A DNA stretch of 64,000 bases from Epiperipatus broadwayi (GCA_028023455.1 JAQFVV010006312.1:930001-994000); one strand, 5' to 3'; positions 24,176-35,830 are shown, counted from the first letter of the stretch. Made by a program: numbers and translations. Notes: generated from the sequence alone by a model not told the origin.

Positions 24176-26769
24176 AAGGCAGGGGTTATTTTGGTCTTTA
24201 AATTTACAAAATTTAAAGATGCTAATTTCTTGTTTCACTGGAAGAGAAACTTGTTATTAAAAAATTAATTTAATAGATGGTGAGTATAAATAGACCACCT
24301 TTTCCTATGTAAAAGATGTACTCTGTAAAATCTTTGAAGCACATTCACACTGGTTTAAATTTTAATATGGCTGAGTAAGACAGGCAGGAGTTGCTGTTTT
24401 CCAAGCCCAGAGAATCATGATCTCCATTTCCATCCTACATTTTGAGGGCACCCAGTCAATATAGCAATGGAAGACATTCTTATGACAGACCTGCTGCACT
24501 GATATTTCAACTGGAGAGATGCTTCCTATCCTAAGAACAATTATTGCTATGTATCCACCATCAAGAATGATGCTACCAACAGACATGCTTTCAACAAACA
24601 TGCTTCCAACAACAAGTTATAGGTAAAATCCTAAGACCACTGGAAAGAGCTGTAAAATGAACTTTAATTTCTAAATCTAATGCTATAGTTATTATATAAA
24701 GTTAAATGAACGTTCAAAGTCAATTTTCATCTTTAAAATCTTTTGTCTAATTTATTTGTAAAGTCACCAATTAATACTTGCCTAATTCACCATAAACTTA
24801 ATATATGTAAAACCTTTAATATTATGTAAACTAAAATGTAACATTAATGATTATATTATTGGTCACAATCTATCTTTTGGTTTCATGCTTGTGATGATGC
24901 CTATGCTATTTTATAAATTTTAGTTATTTATATTTTATTTCTGATATATGTGATAATATGCCAAATATATCTTGAAACAATGAGTGTATTAATTATAATA
25001 AGTTTGTGCCAAAGATATTATTTCTATCTTCAAACTAATAAATGTACCATAATGCTTAGTTATTCTAACCTATCTCACTGTTTCGAAATTAGATTAATTA
25101 ATGATAATATTTGATCACTTTGTGATCATTGTAATAATTCAAATAAACTTTAAATTTGATCTTTAATAAATAGATTTGGTTTACCAACATTGCAAATTTA
25201 AAATATGATTCCTAAGGTTATTTTACCTGATAATGGAATTCTGGCTGAAGATATATATTATTAAGGTATATTTTGTAGTTCATAAGTAATTATAACTCTT
25301 TAAAGATATACCTCCCAATATTGAAATCTGGTTAGTGATATAGATCAACTATTTATTAAATGGGATTATTCATTTATTAATTTGGCACTTTTATAATAGC
25401 AATAACTTTAAATGCTTCATTTATGAAGTGGCTTGTATTAGCTGCACATTCACTAACTATTTGAAGGCACTCTTATTGTTTTAACATATTGGTTATATAA
25501 CCTTTGTACATTTCAGATGTGAATTTATAATATATGTACAGATATATCCTTTCTTGCTAATCCCATTGGTTAATGGTAGAGGCCAACCCATGCCCCAGCT
25601 ACCTGCATAATGGTGGTCACAAGTCACACCTGGGGCTGTATTGCTTGGGTAAAAGCACCAAACATGTTATTGGAGTAAGGGCCCAGGAGTGTTGCATAGC
25701 ATATCCAATTTTTAAATTTCTCAAGTTCATATTAAATTTATTAGCAAGCTCCTCAGTTTCAAATGGACCTCACATTTTATATGAGGAAATAACTGCATAT
25801 CCACACTTCCATATTTTAGTAAAGTTTAGTAATGTGCCTATAGAAAACTGCATATACGCACTGCCATAATTTAGTAAAGTTTAGTAATGTGCCTATAGCA
25901 AACTAAAGGTAATGCTAATTTAGTCTATTCTTCCTTAATGTAATTTATATATTTGTGACTTATCTGAAACCATGAGAACCTCTGTTGAAATGGATTTTGA
26001 TTTGCATCATTCTTGAGCTTTATGATTGTGCTCGAACTTTACTCGGTTTAAAGTAAACAGCCACTAGTCATTAATATATGTCTCTTGTTTAAATTGTTAC
26101 TTTATCAGTTGGCAAACCATGACATAGAAATAAATATTATTTGGCATATTAAATTATCATAGGCATAAGTAACTCACTGGGTATGAATATTATTTGATAC
26201 ACTTAGATGAGATCATGCAATTTAATACTTATCTCATTTCATTGTATAATACCTGAACATATTAAATTAGGTGTATTTTGATTTTTAATTGTGTGTAACC
26301 AATTTTGTTTTGTTTTCATTGTTATTAATTCTAATAAACTTATTTGAATTTACCTAGTTTCCATTATCATTTTAATTGTATTCCAATCCAATTAAATTAT
26401 TAATTAGATATGATTAATATATGTTTTAATTAGAGTATTTATCTAGCTTCTTTTATTAGGTAACTTTAGCTCATTATTAGTTTATTAACCTTATTTTGTA
26501 TTGCATGTGCAATAAGTTTATGAATCTCATTTCTCTCCCTGTTCAGAGACAGGTAGTGAATTAAAACAAGGCCTGTGTGTAATTTCAGAAATATCATTCA
26601 TAGAGTGTTAAATCATGGAGCACTGATAAATAGGCTGAAACTTGGTTGGGACCTTCATATCCCATTTTTATCAGGTTTAGTATATTTTACCTGGACTCTA
26701 GGTTTTGTTATATGAGTGTACACATCTGACTGTTATAATACTAAATAATAAAAAATAATATATATAATA
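24176..26769. other. Unassigned DNA; two locally GC-richer patches
   Basis: Mostly AT-rich. Two patches stand out by lower AT content: 24362-24610, with a 79-codon open frame on the minus strand and short imperfect repeats of 'CAACAAACATGCTTCCAAC' type at its right edge, and 25573-25700, a short open frame on the plus strand. A 34-bp near-duplication occurs at 25820-25905 ('CATATTTTAGTAAAGTTTAG' and 'CATAATTTAGTAAAGTTTAG'). None of these matches a family I know, and no splice-site pattern supports exons. Confidence 0.5.
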
Positions 26770-26905
26770 TTTTCATTAAAATCACTCAACACTTAGACAA
26801 TCTCAACCTGTTGTCAATGCAACCTCATTTTAACTATAACATCAGGTTGAGATTGTTGATTGTTTTGATGTTGGGATTATCTAAATCTTGATTGATTTTA
26901 ATGAC
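26770..26905. repeat. Small hairpin element
   Basis: Perfect 14-bp inverted repeat ACAATCTCAACCTG at 26797-26810 and CAGGTTGAGATTGT at 26843-26856. It sits inside a weaker outer pair ('ATTAAAATCACTC' on the left, 'GATTGATTTTAAT' on the right). It may be a short MITE; only this copy was seen. Confidence 0.5.
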
Positions 26906-27980
26906 TACTTATAAATCCATTTAGGCCTGAGTATTATTGCACTTATATAATATATTATTAAAAAAATGTACTAAAAATTATCAAATTTTTTTTTTTTCAA
27001 GCCCAATTTTAATTGTTAAATGTAACTTAAAATAAAAGTGTGGCACATTCATAAATTAATTAAATCATTATTTTTAAAACTATAACTGAGTGTTGAGATA
27101 AACATTGGAGTCTTGCATTGTTTATAAAAATTTTCATATGCAAGTTCTTCAAAATTCACTGAAGGGTCTGCTTTATGACAAAATTGGACTGCCACAGCTG
27201 ATTATAATTTAACAATTCAGCAGATTGTCTTGACATTATTTTTTTTTATATTTATTTTATTTTAAAATATTAAATAAATTAATGTTATAATTAGTTTGTT
27301 ATATATATATAGAAAGAGAGAGAGAAAGGTTCTTATAGCTTAGACAAACATATTGGATTTGTCAATTTAAAGATTTTTTTACTTGGACCATAAACAATTT
27401 AGTTTGCTATCCAGTTATAAATCAGTAAATGAGTATTTAATTACTCTTAGATAGAGAATAAAGCAAAGAATAACACAATACTACATCTTTGCTACCTTTT
27501 TTTCTTTTAACTGTTTTTCTGTAAAATTATAGGAGAGAAGCCCTGCTCAACAGTGGATTATATAAAGAATGTTTTATCTATTATATATGTTTATGAAAGT
27601 TTGTTATGTTAAAATAAATATCAAAGTAATTGTTCAAACACTGATAAATTGAAAAAAAATGTAATCAAAAAGCTTTATTTATCGTATTTTAGAAACATTT
27701 TTATTTGAGTGTTGTATTGAATCCTTTTAATAAATCACACTATTTAAATTTATGCCTTTAAACAAAAAAAAAAAATCAATATGACAACTTAAGTATCTTA
27801 TTATATAAATGTAATAAATAATAATAAAAACTCCAGGAAAAAAAAGAAAGAGAAAGAAACTGCTGTACAAATAAATGTTGCACTGACTATACAAAACAAT
27901 CTGTGAATCATAAATAAATCCACATATAAAATATGTTGTTTCATTTTTTGTTTAATTAATATTTTACAATTTTGTCTTTT
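26906..27980. other. AT-rich DNA with a (TA)n(GA)n microsatellite
   Basis: A short TA run and a GAGAGAGAGA run lie at about 27300-27328. The rest has no recognisable ORF or element. The minus-strand frame at 28016-27801 partly overlaps the far 3' end of LINE-G and is not itself recognisable. Confidence 0.55.
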
Positions 27981-28614
27981 AATAACTTTAGCAAAAAAAC
28001 TTTTTTCTCTGACCAATGTCTAATTGTAGCTCTTCAATGGGTTCCATTCTCTACCATATATTCTTAATGGAAACAATTTACATTGCACTTCCTTAGAAGG
28101 TCTTTGAGATAATTTTTATGATGTAGATTGAGTCTATCACTTCCATGAAATCCATGCTGAAGCATAAAACATCCTTTAATTAAGGAAATTTTGCTATATT
28201 CATTCATTTTACATATCCAATCTAATGAAAGTATGTATTTACAATAGTAATCTCTAATACCAAACTCAGAAAGATTAAGATTCAGAACATTAAAGAACAT
28301 ATTGATTGGTTTTTTTATCATACTATTATATTTTTAAATTTTTATGAAGAATCTTCAAATAAAACTTTTCTAATGCATTTATATAGTGCTGATAGAATGT
28401 TTGTCTCATTTTCTCTATAAATAAATACTCTGTCTTTTAACTGGTTAAATGCCACAGTGTATTGAAGTTTATGTTATACCTCAACATTTAAGTCCACCTT
28501 TCTACTTATTAAACTTACTATCATATTTAAACTGCTTTACATGCTCAAGTCTTAACCATATAAGCTAAAAGTTGCTGAGAATTTATCTCCCATCATTGGC
28601 CGATAAAGAACACT
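27981..28614 (-). pseudogene. LINE-G C-terminal fragment
   Basis: The 85-codon frame 28321-28064 ends 'HHKNYLKDLLRKCNVNCFH' and continues past a stop as 'EYMVENGTH', 'RATIRHWSEK'. This follows the family C-terminal order: QKKRYKDTLK-SLK-NI, then W(E)-AQDR-W-LI--G. Upstream, around 28460-28380, 'LKDRVFIYRENETN' fits the earlier 'LQDRVWNRRG' type block. The fold and role are those of the LINE C-terminal region. Confidence 0.6.
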
Positions 28615-28768
28615 GTTACACAATGCTTTATTTACCACCCTCTTTTACAGTTTACAGTTTCAATTGGCACAGCAATCTTCTTCAGAACTCTTGTATCTCC
28701 TAACTTCAACCTGCAGCAATCAAAATAGTAAATGGTAAAAAAGGATAGTAAATAAAGCATTGTGTAAC
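28615..28768. mobile_element. MITE-like 154-bp element with 21-bp perfect terminal inverted repeats
   Basis: The 21 bases at 28615-28635 are the exact reverse complement of 28748-28768 (core ACACAATGCTTTATTT). No ORF lies between. A third partial copy of the end (AATAAAGCATTATATAACAG) follows at about 28771-28791. It sits between RT and C-terminal blocks of LINE-G, so it probably inserted into that LINE. Confidence 0.6.
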
Positions 28769-29154
28769 ATAATAAAGCATTATATAACAGTAATAAATTG
28801 CATGGATGATTTAGTATTATATGGTATACATTTGGTAATACAATAAGAAAAAGTAATTATTAATTTAAGAAGTTCTCATTTTACTTTTGTTTGATTCAAA
28901 TTAAAAATTGCATTATCAAACTTATATTGTATCTTGATCCCTGTTTTATTTAGCTGCTTATATACAATTCAAAGATCATTGTTATAAAAATTAAAAACAG
29001 TGTTGGAGCAAGTACACATTCATGTTTAATACCAGTTTTCAATGCCTCAAAATTTCCACTTGCATTTATAGTACTGCCTCTCATTTCTTCATGAAGAAGC
29101 TGTACAATAAGAATAAATTTTGGTGGGTGACCAACTAATGTCAGACAATACCAT
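28769..29154 (-). pseudogene. LINE-G RT core fragment
   Basis: Read on the minus strand from the LTR edge: 'GHPPKFILIVQLLHEEMRGS', then 'GIKHECVLAPTLFLIF' (family GVKQGCVLAPTLF), then 'IKIQYKFDNAIFNLNQTKVK' (family IRYRxDGxLFNLRRLxAKTKV). The order and spacing are those of RT domains 4 and 5. The YADD block that should follow is not recognisable before the 28615-28768 hairpin. Confidence 0.8.
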
Positions 29155-30710
29155 TGTAACGGGTGTACTCGTTTACCGTATACTTATTGGTTCTTATCAT
29201 AAAAAAAAAATATCTATATTTCCTTTTTTTCTTTTTAAGCAAAAAAATAGTGATAAGAAATTTCGTATTTCTCTCACAGCATATTTATGGACATCAATCA
29301 TTGACTCCAAGCGCCAAACTTACTTTTTACATAAGTATTATGCTGGAAGAGAAAAATACGATAGTAATAGGGCCCTCCACTAGCTCAGTACTCAGGGCGG
29401 GTGGCCAATAAACCGGAGGAAAATGTACGGGGGAAAACTCTATGCAACCAACAGCGAAACTCGGATCAATTGTTTAAATTCATGAACTATATTCTATGAG
29501 TCAAATAATAAAACATACACATGTAATATAAGCCTTAAAATAAAACACCTTTTATTATAATATTTTTTTTTCTTTACTTTTAAGAAAAAATATTGCCCAT
29601 ACCCTTTTAACGTTTACATAACCCAATAAAACCTACATATGTATTTTGTGTGGATTTACAACAGAACAAGAAAACGAACGTATACACAGATAAAAATCTA
29701 ATCAGCTGTATTTGAATGGCCTTATCATAAAAAAATATATAAGTTCTTGCCTTCGTTCGTTCTCCTTGAGGGTTTCAGAAAACGTGGTGAATTTTGGAAA
29801 TAAAATATCTTAAGTTCATATTACCTGCAATTTTTGTCCGATGTGATCCCCGGGGATATCAAAATAAGAAGAAAAACACATGAAATCCGAAGCAAAACGT
29901 ACGAGACAGTTCATCACGCTTCAGTTCATTCCGAGTCGGATCGATTCCCTTGCGAAAAGTTGATATATCTCCGGTAGATGTTCTCCGGTCACTGCCGCAT
30001 GGATTCTTCGGGGTAAGGTCCAGAAAACCCAGCACGCTTAAGCTTTTACCCCACCGTACTCATGTTCGGCCGTAGCCTTAGTTACTCTTCTTAAAAATAT
30101 ATATATAAAAAAAAATTGAATATATTTTTTTTTCTTTCCTCTTTGAAAACCAAAATAAAAATGACACTAGTTTTAAAAAAAAACTACGTCTCCACTCTCC
30201 CTGTCATTTTTTTTCTTTTCTTTTGTTTTCGCAAACACAGTCCGTCCCCTTTCTTTCCCACCACGTGGTATAGATGGCCAGTTAAGCTAATAAGCAAAAA
30301 GAACTTTTCGCACCTTCGGACATTTTGGCAATTAACATTCCGAAACCTTCTTTTTTTTATTTTCATTCAAATTCCCCAGATAAGACCTTCGATGTTTTAA
30401 TATATCTCTTTTTTTTTTTTTTTTCTTACAATAATCTCTTATCTTGGATCCAAAATGTATTCATACGTTCGTTTCTAAAATTGTCTATCCACACCGCAAA
30501 TACATACATATACCACTTTTACAAAAATAAAACGCAAATTCCCCCCCCACTCCCTCTTTTCTTACTTTAATAAAATTTTAAACATTTTCTCCCACTACAA
30601 AATAAATACTAAAACGAAATAAAATCAAATTATATGAAACTAATTTTAAACTATATAACATATGTGTGCCTTTCTACCTTGTAACTAGGGTTTAAACCCG
30701 ACTGTTTACA
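29155..30710 (-). repeat. 3' LTR (minus-strand orientation)
   Basis: Partner of 32530-34078. Differences include GGGGAT against GGGAT, CGGCCG against TGGCCG, and GAGTCGGATC against GAGTGGATC. It is flanked outside by the target-site copy CCAT and inside by the polypurine tract. Confidence 0.93.
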
Positions 30711-30726
30711 ATACCCTCCTCCCGGA
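30711..30726 (-). promoter_or_regulatory. Polypurine tract of the LTR element
   Basis: The minus strand reads GGGAGGAGGG a few bases before the 3' LTR start (TGTAAACAGTC). This is the expected site of plus-strand priming and independently confirms the minus-strand orientation. Confidence 0.8.
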
Positions 30727-31490
30727 AGCCTTTAAATACGGTCTACGTATTTGAACGGCTCATTCCTAACTTATCAAATAAAACGATGCATTTTTAAATA
30801 TTTTCCCTTTATAACTTTCTATCCTGCTGCTCTAGAACAAAAGAAATAAACGACCATCAATCCCAACGATATGCTATAAGTTCAACCACCAACTCACACG
30901 CATGTGATATGCAACGCACCGCACACAAATAATTCCACACAGACTTATTTGGTTATGTGACCGGAAACACAAAAAAAAATTAAAAAAAAAAAATCTCTTT
31001 TTTTTTCGTACGTGTCAGGACTTTCTAACCGCACTCTGCTACTTCAGAGTCTTATGAGCGTGGGTAACTAGAACAAAATCCGACTTTTAAGAGGGGTCGT
31101 CCCAGACCTGCTCGCTTTTGGAGTTTTGTGGGTGGGACGGTATGTGAGTGCGTGCTCTCTTTGGAGACTTATTGGCTTAAGTTTAAATAGGTCGGTCAAC
31201 CATGTGGGAACAACATTTATATACAGGACGCTACACACCACATGCCCAATCCAAGCAACCAACCCCCCATCCACCGATCATATTCGATAGACCGCTCCCA
31301 TCTCAAATCTCCCTAGCCACCTTTATCTAACTCTCTAGCCTACAAAACAATGAAGGAGAAAAAAAATGACACACATATATAACTTCAAATGTGGCCTTAT
31401 ATAAGGCCCCTATACTTAATAATATCATTGTTAAATATTAAACCCATACCCTAATAAAATAATTTAAACAAACACCCAAAAAAAAAACTT

Positions 31491-32218
31491 TCAGCTATGT
31501 CCAATTACGTGTATATATCTTAACTCTATCGGCTCTCCTTTTTCTCGGATGAACTCGAAATCTTTCCCTGTCCATAATTGGCTGCGTGGCGGTCGTGGCT
31601 CTTCATGTTCATACTGCCATTTCAGTCTAGTATTACCATCCCCTCGTTGGGATCCTGCAAGTTCCAATCCGACCTCCTTCTTCCGTCCCAAATTTCACAA
31701 CTCAGTATCGTGATTTTCTTTTCTCGCTCTATCGGTAAATTATAATCATAGGTGCTCATATCAATCCATTAAGTAGCTCAGCTACCTCCTCCATGGACGC
31801 TTTCCTTATGCCTAACATCATTTGTTCCACGAGCTTCTCCCATTTGGCCGCAAATGGCGAACCTTTAAAAATTGGTTTACATGGGCCTGTGCTGGTACGT
31901 ACTTCGTCACGGCTTCCCTTTCTTCTGCTATTTTTGTCTTTTCGCCTCAACCTGTTTCTCATCTACTTTCTTTCCCTTAGACTTCTCGTCTTTATCTATA
32001 CTTCCTTCCTTCTTTGACTCTCCTTCGTTCTCTTCTCCTTGATTAACTCCTGTTATTCTTTCCATTTGTGCTCTAATTTTGCAGCCTTTCCTCAAATCGA
32101 TCTTGAATTTTTGAAATCTTTGTTCCAATCTTTCCAGAATGACCTCCAAAATCTTCGAGTTCAGACGTGTGCTCTTCTTTTCTGGTCCATTTTCTTTTGG
32201 AGTCTTGTTTTCATTCAC
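31491..32218 (-). pseudogene. Internal ORF remnants of the LTR element, possibly gag-derived
   Basis: Three successive minus-strand pieces in three frames: 32218-31928 (96 codons, highly charged, with 'LERLEQRFQKFKIDLRKG' and an E/K-rich run), 31962-31756 (68 codons, 'FAAKWEKLVEQMMLGIRKA') and 31691-31491 (66 codons). The first begins about 300 bp after the primer-binding site, where gag normally lies. Two frame changes could be decay or sequencing indels. No CCHC knuckle or protease motif is visible, so a gag origin rests on position and charge only. Confidence 0.45.
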
Positions 32219-32515
32219 ACTATATTTTACTAAATATATTTTGATATCTTAAAAAAAAAATCGTAGTAATTTGTTTTGACTGCTTCCAAAATCACAACGT
32301 GGTAGGTTTTCTCTTCCCCCCCCAAAGCGCCATGCTACGTGTCTAATTTCTTTATCAACCACTCGGAAAACTATTTTCTGTCTTTCAATAAAACTATTTT
32401 AATCGAAGCAAACTTCACGTCTCTCTAATATTTCTATTTTACTTCCCGGAAGAGCGTCGTGTATTTTTAATCTTTCTACTCGGGCCCCCATACATTCCAT
32501 TCTTCATAAAGCCTT

Positions 32516-32528
32516 ACGTTGGGCGCCA
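32516..32528 (-). promoter_or_regulatory. Primer-binding site of the LTR element
   Basis: Minus-strand TGGCGCCCAACGT begins one base inside the 5' LTR. It starts with TGG, complementary to the tRNA CCA end, and resembles primer-binding sites of many Ty3/Gypsy-type elements. The donor tRNA was not identified. Confidence 0.85.
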
Positions 32529-32529
32529 T

Positions 32530-34078
32530 TGTAACGGGTGTACTCGTTTACCGTATACTTATTGGTTCTTATCATAAAAAAAAATATCTATATTTCCTTT
32601 TTTTCTTTTTAAGCAAAAAAATAGTGATAAGAAATTTCGTATTTCTCTCACAGCATATTTATGGACGTCAATCATTGACTCCAAGCGCCAAACTTACTTT
32701 TTACATAAGTATTATGCTGGAAGAGAAAAATACGATAGTAATAGGGCCCTCCACTAGCTCAGTACTCAGGGCGGGTGGCCAATAAACCGGAGGAAAAATG
32801 TACGGGGGAAAACTCTATGCAACCAACAGTGAAACTCGGATCAATTGTTTAAATTCATGAACTATATTCTATGAGTCAAATAATAAAACATACACATGTA
32901 ATATAAGCCTTAAAATAACACACCTTTTATTATAATATTTTTTTTTCTTTACTTTTAAGAAAATATATTGCCCATACCCTTTTAACGTTTACATAACCCA
33001 ATAAAACCTACATATGTATTTTGTGTGGATTTACAACAGAACAAGAAAACGAACGTATACACAGATAAAAATCTAATCAGCTGTATTTGAATGGCCTTAT
33101 CAAAAAAAATATATAAGTTCTTGCCTTCGTTCGTTCTCCTTGAGGGTTTCAGAAAACGTGGTAAATTTTGGAAATAAAATATCTTAAGTTCATATTACCT
33201 GCAATTTTTGTCCGATGTGATCCCCGGGATATCAAAATAAGAAGAAAAACACATGAAATCCGAAGCAAAACGTACGAGACAGTTCATCACGCTTCAGTTC
33301 ATTCCGAGTGGATCGATTCCCTTGCGAAAAGTTGATAGATCTCCGGTAGATGTTCTCCGGTACTGCCGCATGGATTCTTCGGGGTAAGGTCCAGAAAACC
33401 CAGCACGCTTAAGCTTTTACCCCACCGTACTCATGTTGGCCGTAGCCTTAGTTACTCTTCTTAAAAATATATATATAAAAAAAAATTGAATATATTTTTT
33501 TTTCTTTCCTCTTTGAAAAAAAATAAAAATGACACTAGTTTTAAAAAAAAACTACGTCTCCACTCTCCTGTCATTTTTTCTTTTCTTTTGTTTCGCAAAC
33601 ACAGTCCGTCCCCTTTCTTTCCCACCACGTGGTATAGCTGGCCAGTTAAGCTAATAAGCAAAAGAACTTTTCGCACCTTCGGACATTTTGGCAATTAACA
33701 TTCCGAAACCTTCTTTTTTTTATTTTCATTCAAATTCCCCAGATAAGACCTTTGATGTTTTAATATATCTCTTTTTTTTTTTTTTTTTCTTACAATAATC
33801 TCTTATCTTGGATCCAAAATGTATTCATACGTTCGTTTCTAAAATTGTCTATCCACACCGCAAATACATACATATACCACTTTTACAAAAATAAAACGCA
33901 AATTCCCCCCCCACTCCCTCTTTTCTTACTTTAATAAAATTTTAAACATTTTCTCCCACTACAAAATAAATACTAAAACGAAATAACATCAAAATTATAT
34001 GAAACTCATTTTAAAACTATATAACATATGTGTGCGCCTTTCTACCTTGTAACTAGGGTTTAAACCCGACTGTTTACA
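32530..34078 (-). repeat. 5' LTR (minus-strand orientation)
   Basis: Minus-strand start TGTAAACAGTCGGG and end ACACCCGTTACA. Nearly identical to 29155-30710: by eye about ten or eleven substitutions and about a dozen short indels, mostly single bases in homopolymers. Contains long T/A tracts and a GC-richer centre. Open frames inside it on either strand occur in both LTRs with shifted frames and are not genes. Confidence 0.93.
33461..33480 (-). promoter_or_regulatory. Candidate TATA region of the 5' LTR
   Basis: A TATATATATA block in the middle of the 5' LTR, read on the minus strand as TTTTATATATATATTTTTAA and followed by GC-richer sequence. Position and composition would suit the U3/R boundary, but the tract is low complexity and transcription cannot be shown. 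The same block occurs in the other LTR near 30093-30112. Confidence 0.25.
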
Positions 34079-35830
34079 CCATAGACCTTTACTATTAATT
34101 GAATTTAATGTCCCAATATTTTTCTTGCTTTTGCCAGGCAATAAAAAGTATGATTATAGTGCTTCTTGTTTCTCTAAAATGATCTTGAGTTTCTTATAAT
34201 CATTTACCTATAATTGGAAGCAACCTACTTTAAAGTATCTTTGCTGTAGTGGACAATAATGACATTCCATGCTAATTACTACAGTCTTGTCTGTTCCCTT
34301 TGTTTTTAAATATTGGAATAATTAGGTTACACAACTCCGCAATTTCATATACTCTTTAAAAAATCAATATTTTTGAAGCTAAAATATCGCAAACATATTT
34401 TTACAATTTTTCAGTTATTTTATTAGGATCTGCAATCTTTCCATTTTTAAGATTTTAGAGCTATTTTGACTTCATAAACCTGATTATCTTTGTCCAAACA
34501 TAAATGAGTAGATAAAATGAATATATCATCAAATTTCCAAAGATTATCAAAATATTTTTTCTATATTTGCTTAAAGTATCATTGTCAGTATACAAAAGAG
34601 TGTCATTTGTGGATTTAATAGAATTGTGATATTATTTCAGATTCCTATGTTGTTTTTAATGTGTCAAAAAAGATCTAGAACAATCACAATCAGCAAATGT
34701 CAATTTTCTTTCCAGTTTTAATTATCCAATCATTTTAAGCCTTCTTGACAGTTGATCATTTTCACCATTCAGATATCTATATTTATTATAAAGTTCCACA
34801 TTTAATCCATTATTCTGACAAATGGAAAATGTCAAATATTTTTTTTTAAAATCAAATCACTAATAATAAAATAATTGTCAGGAAACTAATCATGATTCTA
34901 CATTTTACTCAATCCAAGAACAGATTTACTTATATCTATAACACCCTACTTAAGAGAATTCCATGCTTCATTAATATGATAATGCTGGGTATCCAAATTA
35001 ATGATTTTAGGAGTTAATGACTATTGAAATTTTGTACTCTATAGACGATTTCTCAAAATAATTTTCAATTTTTTTAAAAATGAAATTTATTTTTTTAATG
35101 CAACTATCATTTTAATCTTATAGTATACTAATCTATGATTCTGTCCAATAATCTAGCACTTATAAGTGCTCACATAATGTGAACTTCTCTTGTATTCTGA
35201 CTTCTAATTATAATGTAATATATTTAATGCCATTGTTTTGAGCTAGATGCATTCATGTTTCTTTACAAAAGTTGTTTGCCTTAACAAAGTGTTTGTGATA
35301 GTCAATCTACTGTTGTGCATAGATTCAAAACTAACAAACAATTTGAGCTTACAGCACTACTACTATTATTTCCATAACTTTTTTCCAAATTTACTATTTG
35401 TATTAAAGCTCTCCAAGAAAAAAAATCTTTTAATAAATACTGTTATAATAACAAACAACAAAGTGTAAAAGCTTTTCTAAATTCTCTGAATCTAAGATTG
35501 AAGCATGGGTACTAATAAAATGAGCACTATTACAATTATGCAAGATGAATTTGAACACCTTTAGTCTTTTATTGATGCAATAAAGAATTCCAACAATAAA
35601 TGATACTAAATTAAACTTTACAGCAAATTCAATGCTATGCAATTTCCAATTGAATTATCTCTCCAAAAGAGTATCCATCCATCTGTTTTATCAAACTTCC
35701 TTCCACTGAAAGACCAGTTTCATTAAAAACAACTATATCAATCTTGAATCTTGACAGCTCCTTAGCAACTAGTGCATTCCTCTCTTCTAGTCTTGGAAAG
35801 TTTGTATCAAGTACAGTTTGCATAATTAGA
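34079..35830 (-). pseudogene. LINE-G endonuclease and N-terminal RT, decayed
   Basis: The N-terminal endonuclease block is clear at 35823-35635: 'RNALVAKELSRFKIDIVVFN' with ETG following (family ETR). It continues in another frame at 35642-35480 ('FAVKFNLVSFIVGILYCINK', 'FILHNCNSAHFISTHA'), which fits the family's FAIK...INDRL...IISAYAP order. A degenerate block near 35180-35130 ('HIMxALISARLLDRIID') matches the family's WTDHRL region. Just before the LTR junction the reading 'LNSINSKGLW' fits the RT block ending in GLW after the catalytic D, and here the aspartate is lost. Confidence 0.75.

Larger units (their letters stand above)
29155..34078 (-). mobile_element. Non-autonomous LTR retrotransposon (LARD-like), complete, with 4-bp target duplication
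   Basis: Two direct repeats of 1556 bp (29155-30710) and 1549 bp (32530-34078) enclose 1819 bp. Each begins TG and ends CA. CCAT precedes the left one (29151-29154) and follows the right one (34079-34082). On the minus strand the right copy is the 5' LTR. One base after it comes a primer-binding site TGGCGCCCAACGT (32516-32528), and the internal region ends in a polypurine tract GGGAGGAGGG (30712-30724) against the 3' LTR. No protease, RT, RNase H or integrase is present, so it must have relied on another element. It is visibly GC-richer than its surroundings. Confidence 0.93.
27981..35830 (-). mobile_element. LINE-G, minus-strand non-LTR retrotransposon, broken by an LTR element and a MITE
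   Basis: Two blocks belong together: 35830-34079 (endonuclease and N-terminal RT) and 29154-27981 (RT core and C-terminus). They are separated by the complete LTR retrotransposon 29155-34078. The protein resembles the widespread animal LINE endonuclease-RT that databases often mislabel 'craniofacial development protein 2-like'; this comparison is from family knowledge. A 154-bp hairpin (28615-28768) also interrupts it. Many stops and frameshifts show long inactivity. The 5' end is missing or unrecognised. Confidence 0.8.

Noticed and set aside
28064-28321. Possible SGNH-hydrolase end (GSDRLNLHHKNY resembles a DGxHLNxxGY motif)
   Set aside because: The peptide fits the C-terminal order of LINE-G better, and the neighbouring RT blocks on the same strand explain it.
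29120-30570. Several 60-94 codon open frames inside the LTRs, on both strands
   Set aside because: Equivalent frames in the other LTR (32519-33698) are shifted by small indels and the peptides are AT- and T-run-driven. LTRs are non-coding here.
29155-34078. Endogenous retrovirus with envelope
   Set aside because: The internal region is only 1.8 kb with no pol or env reading frame. A non-autonomous LTR retrotransposon is the simpler call.
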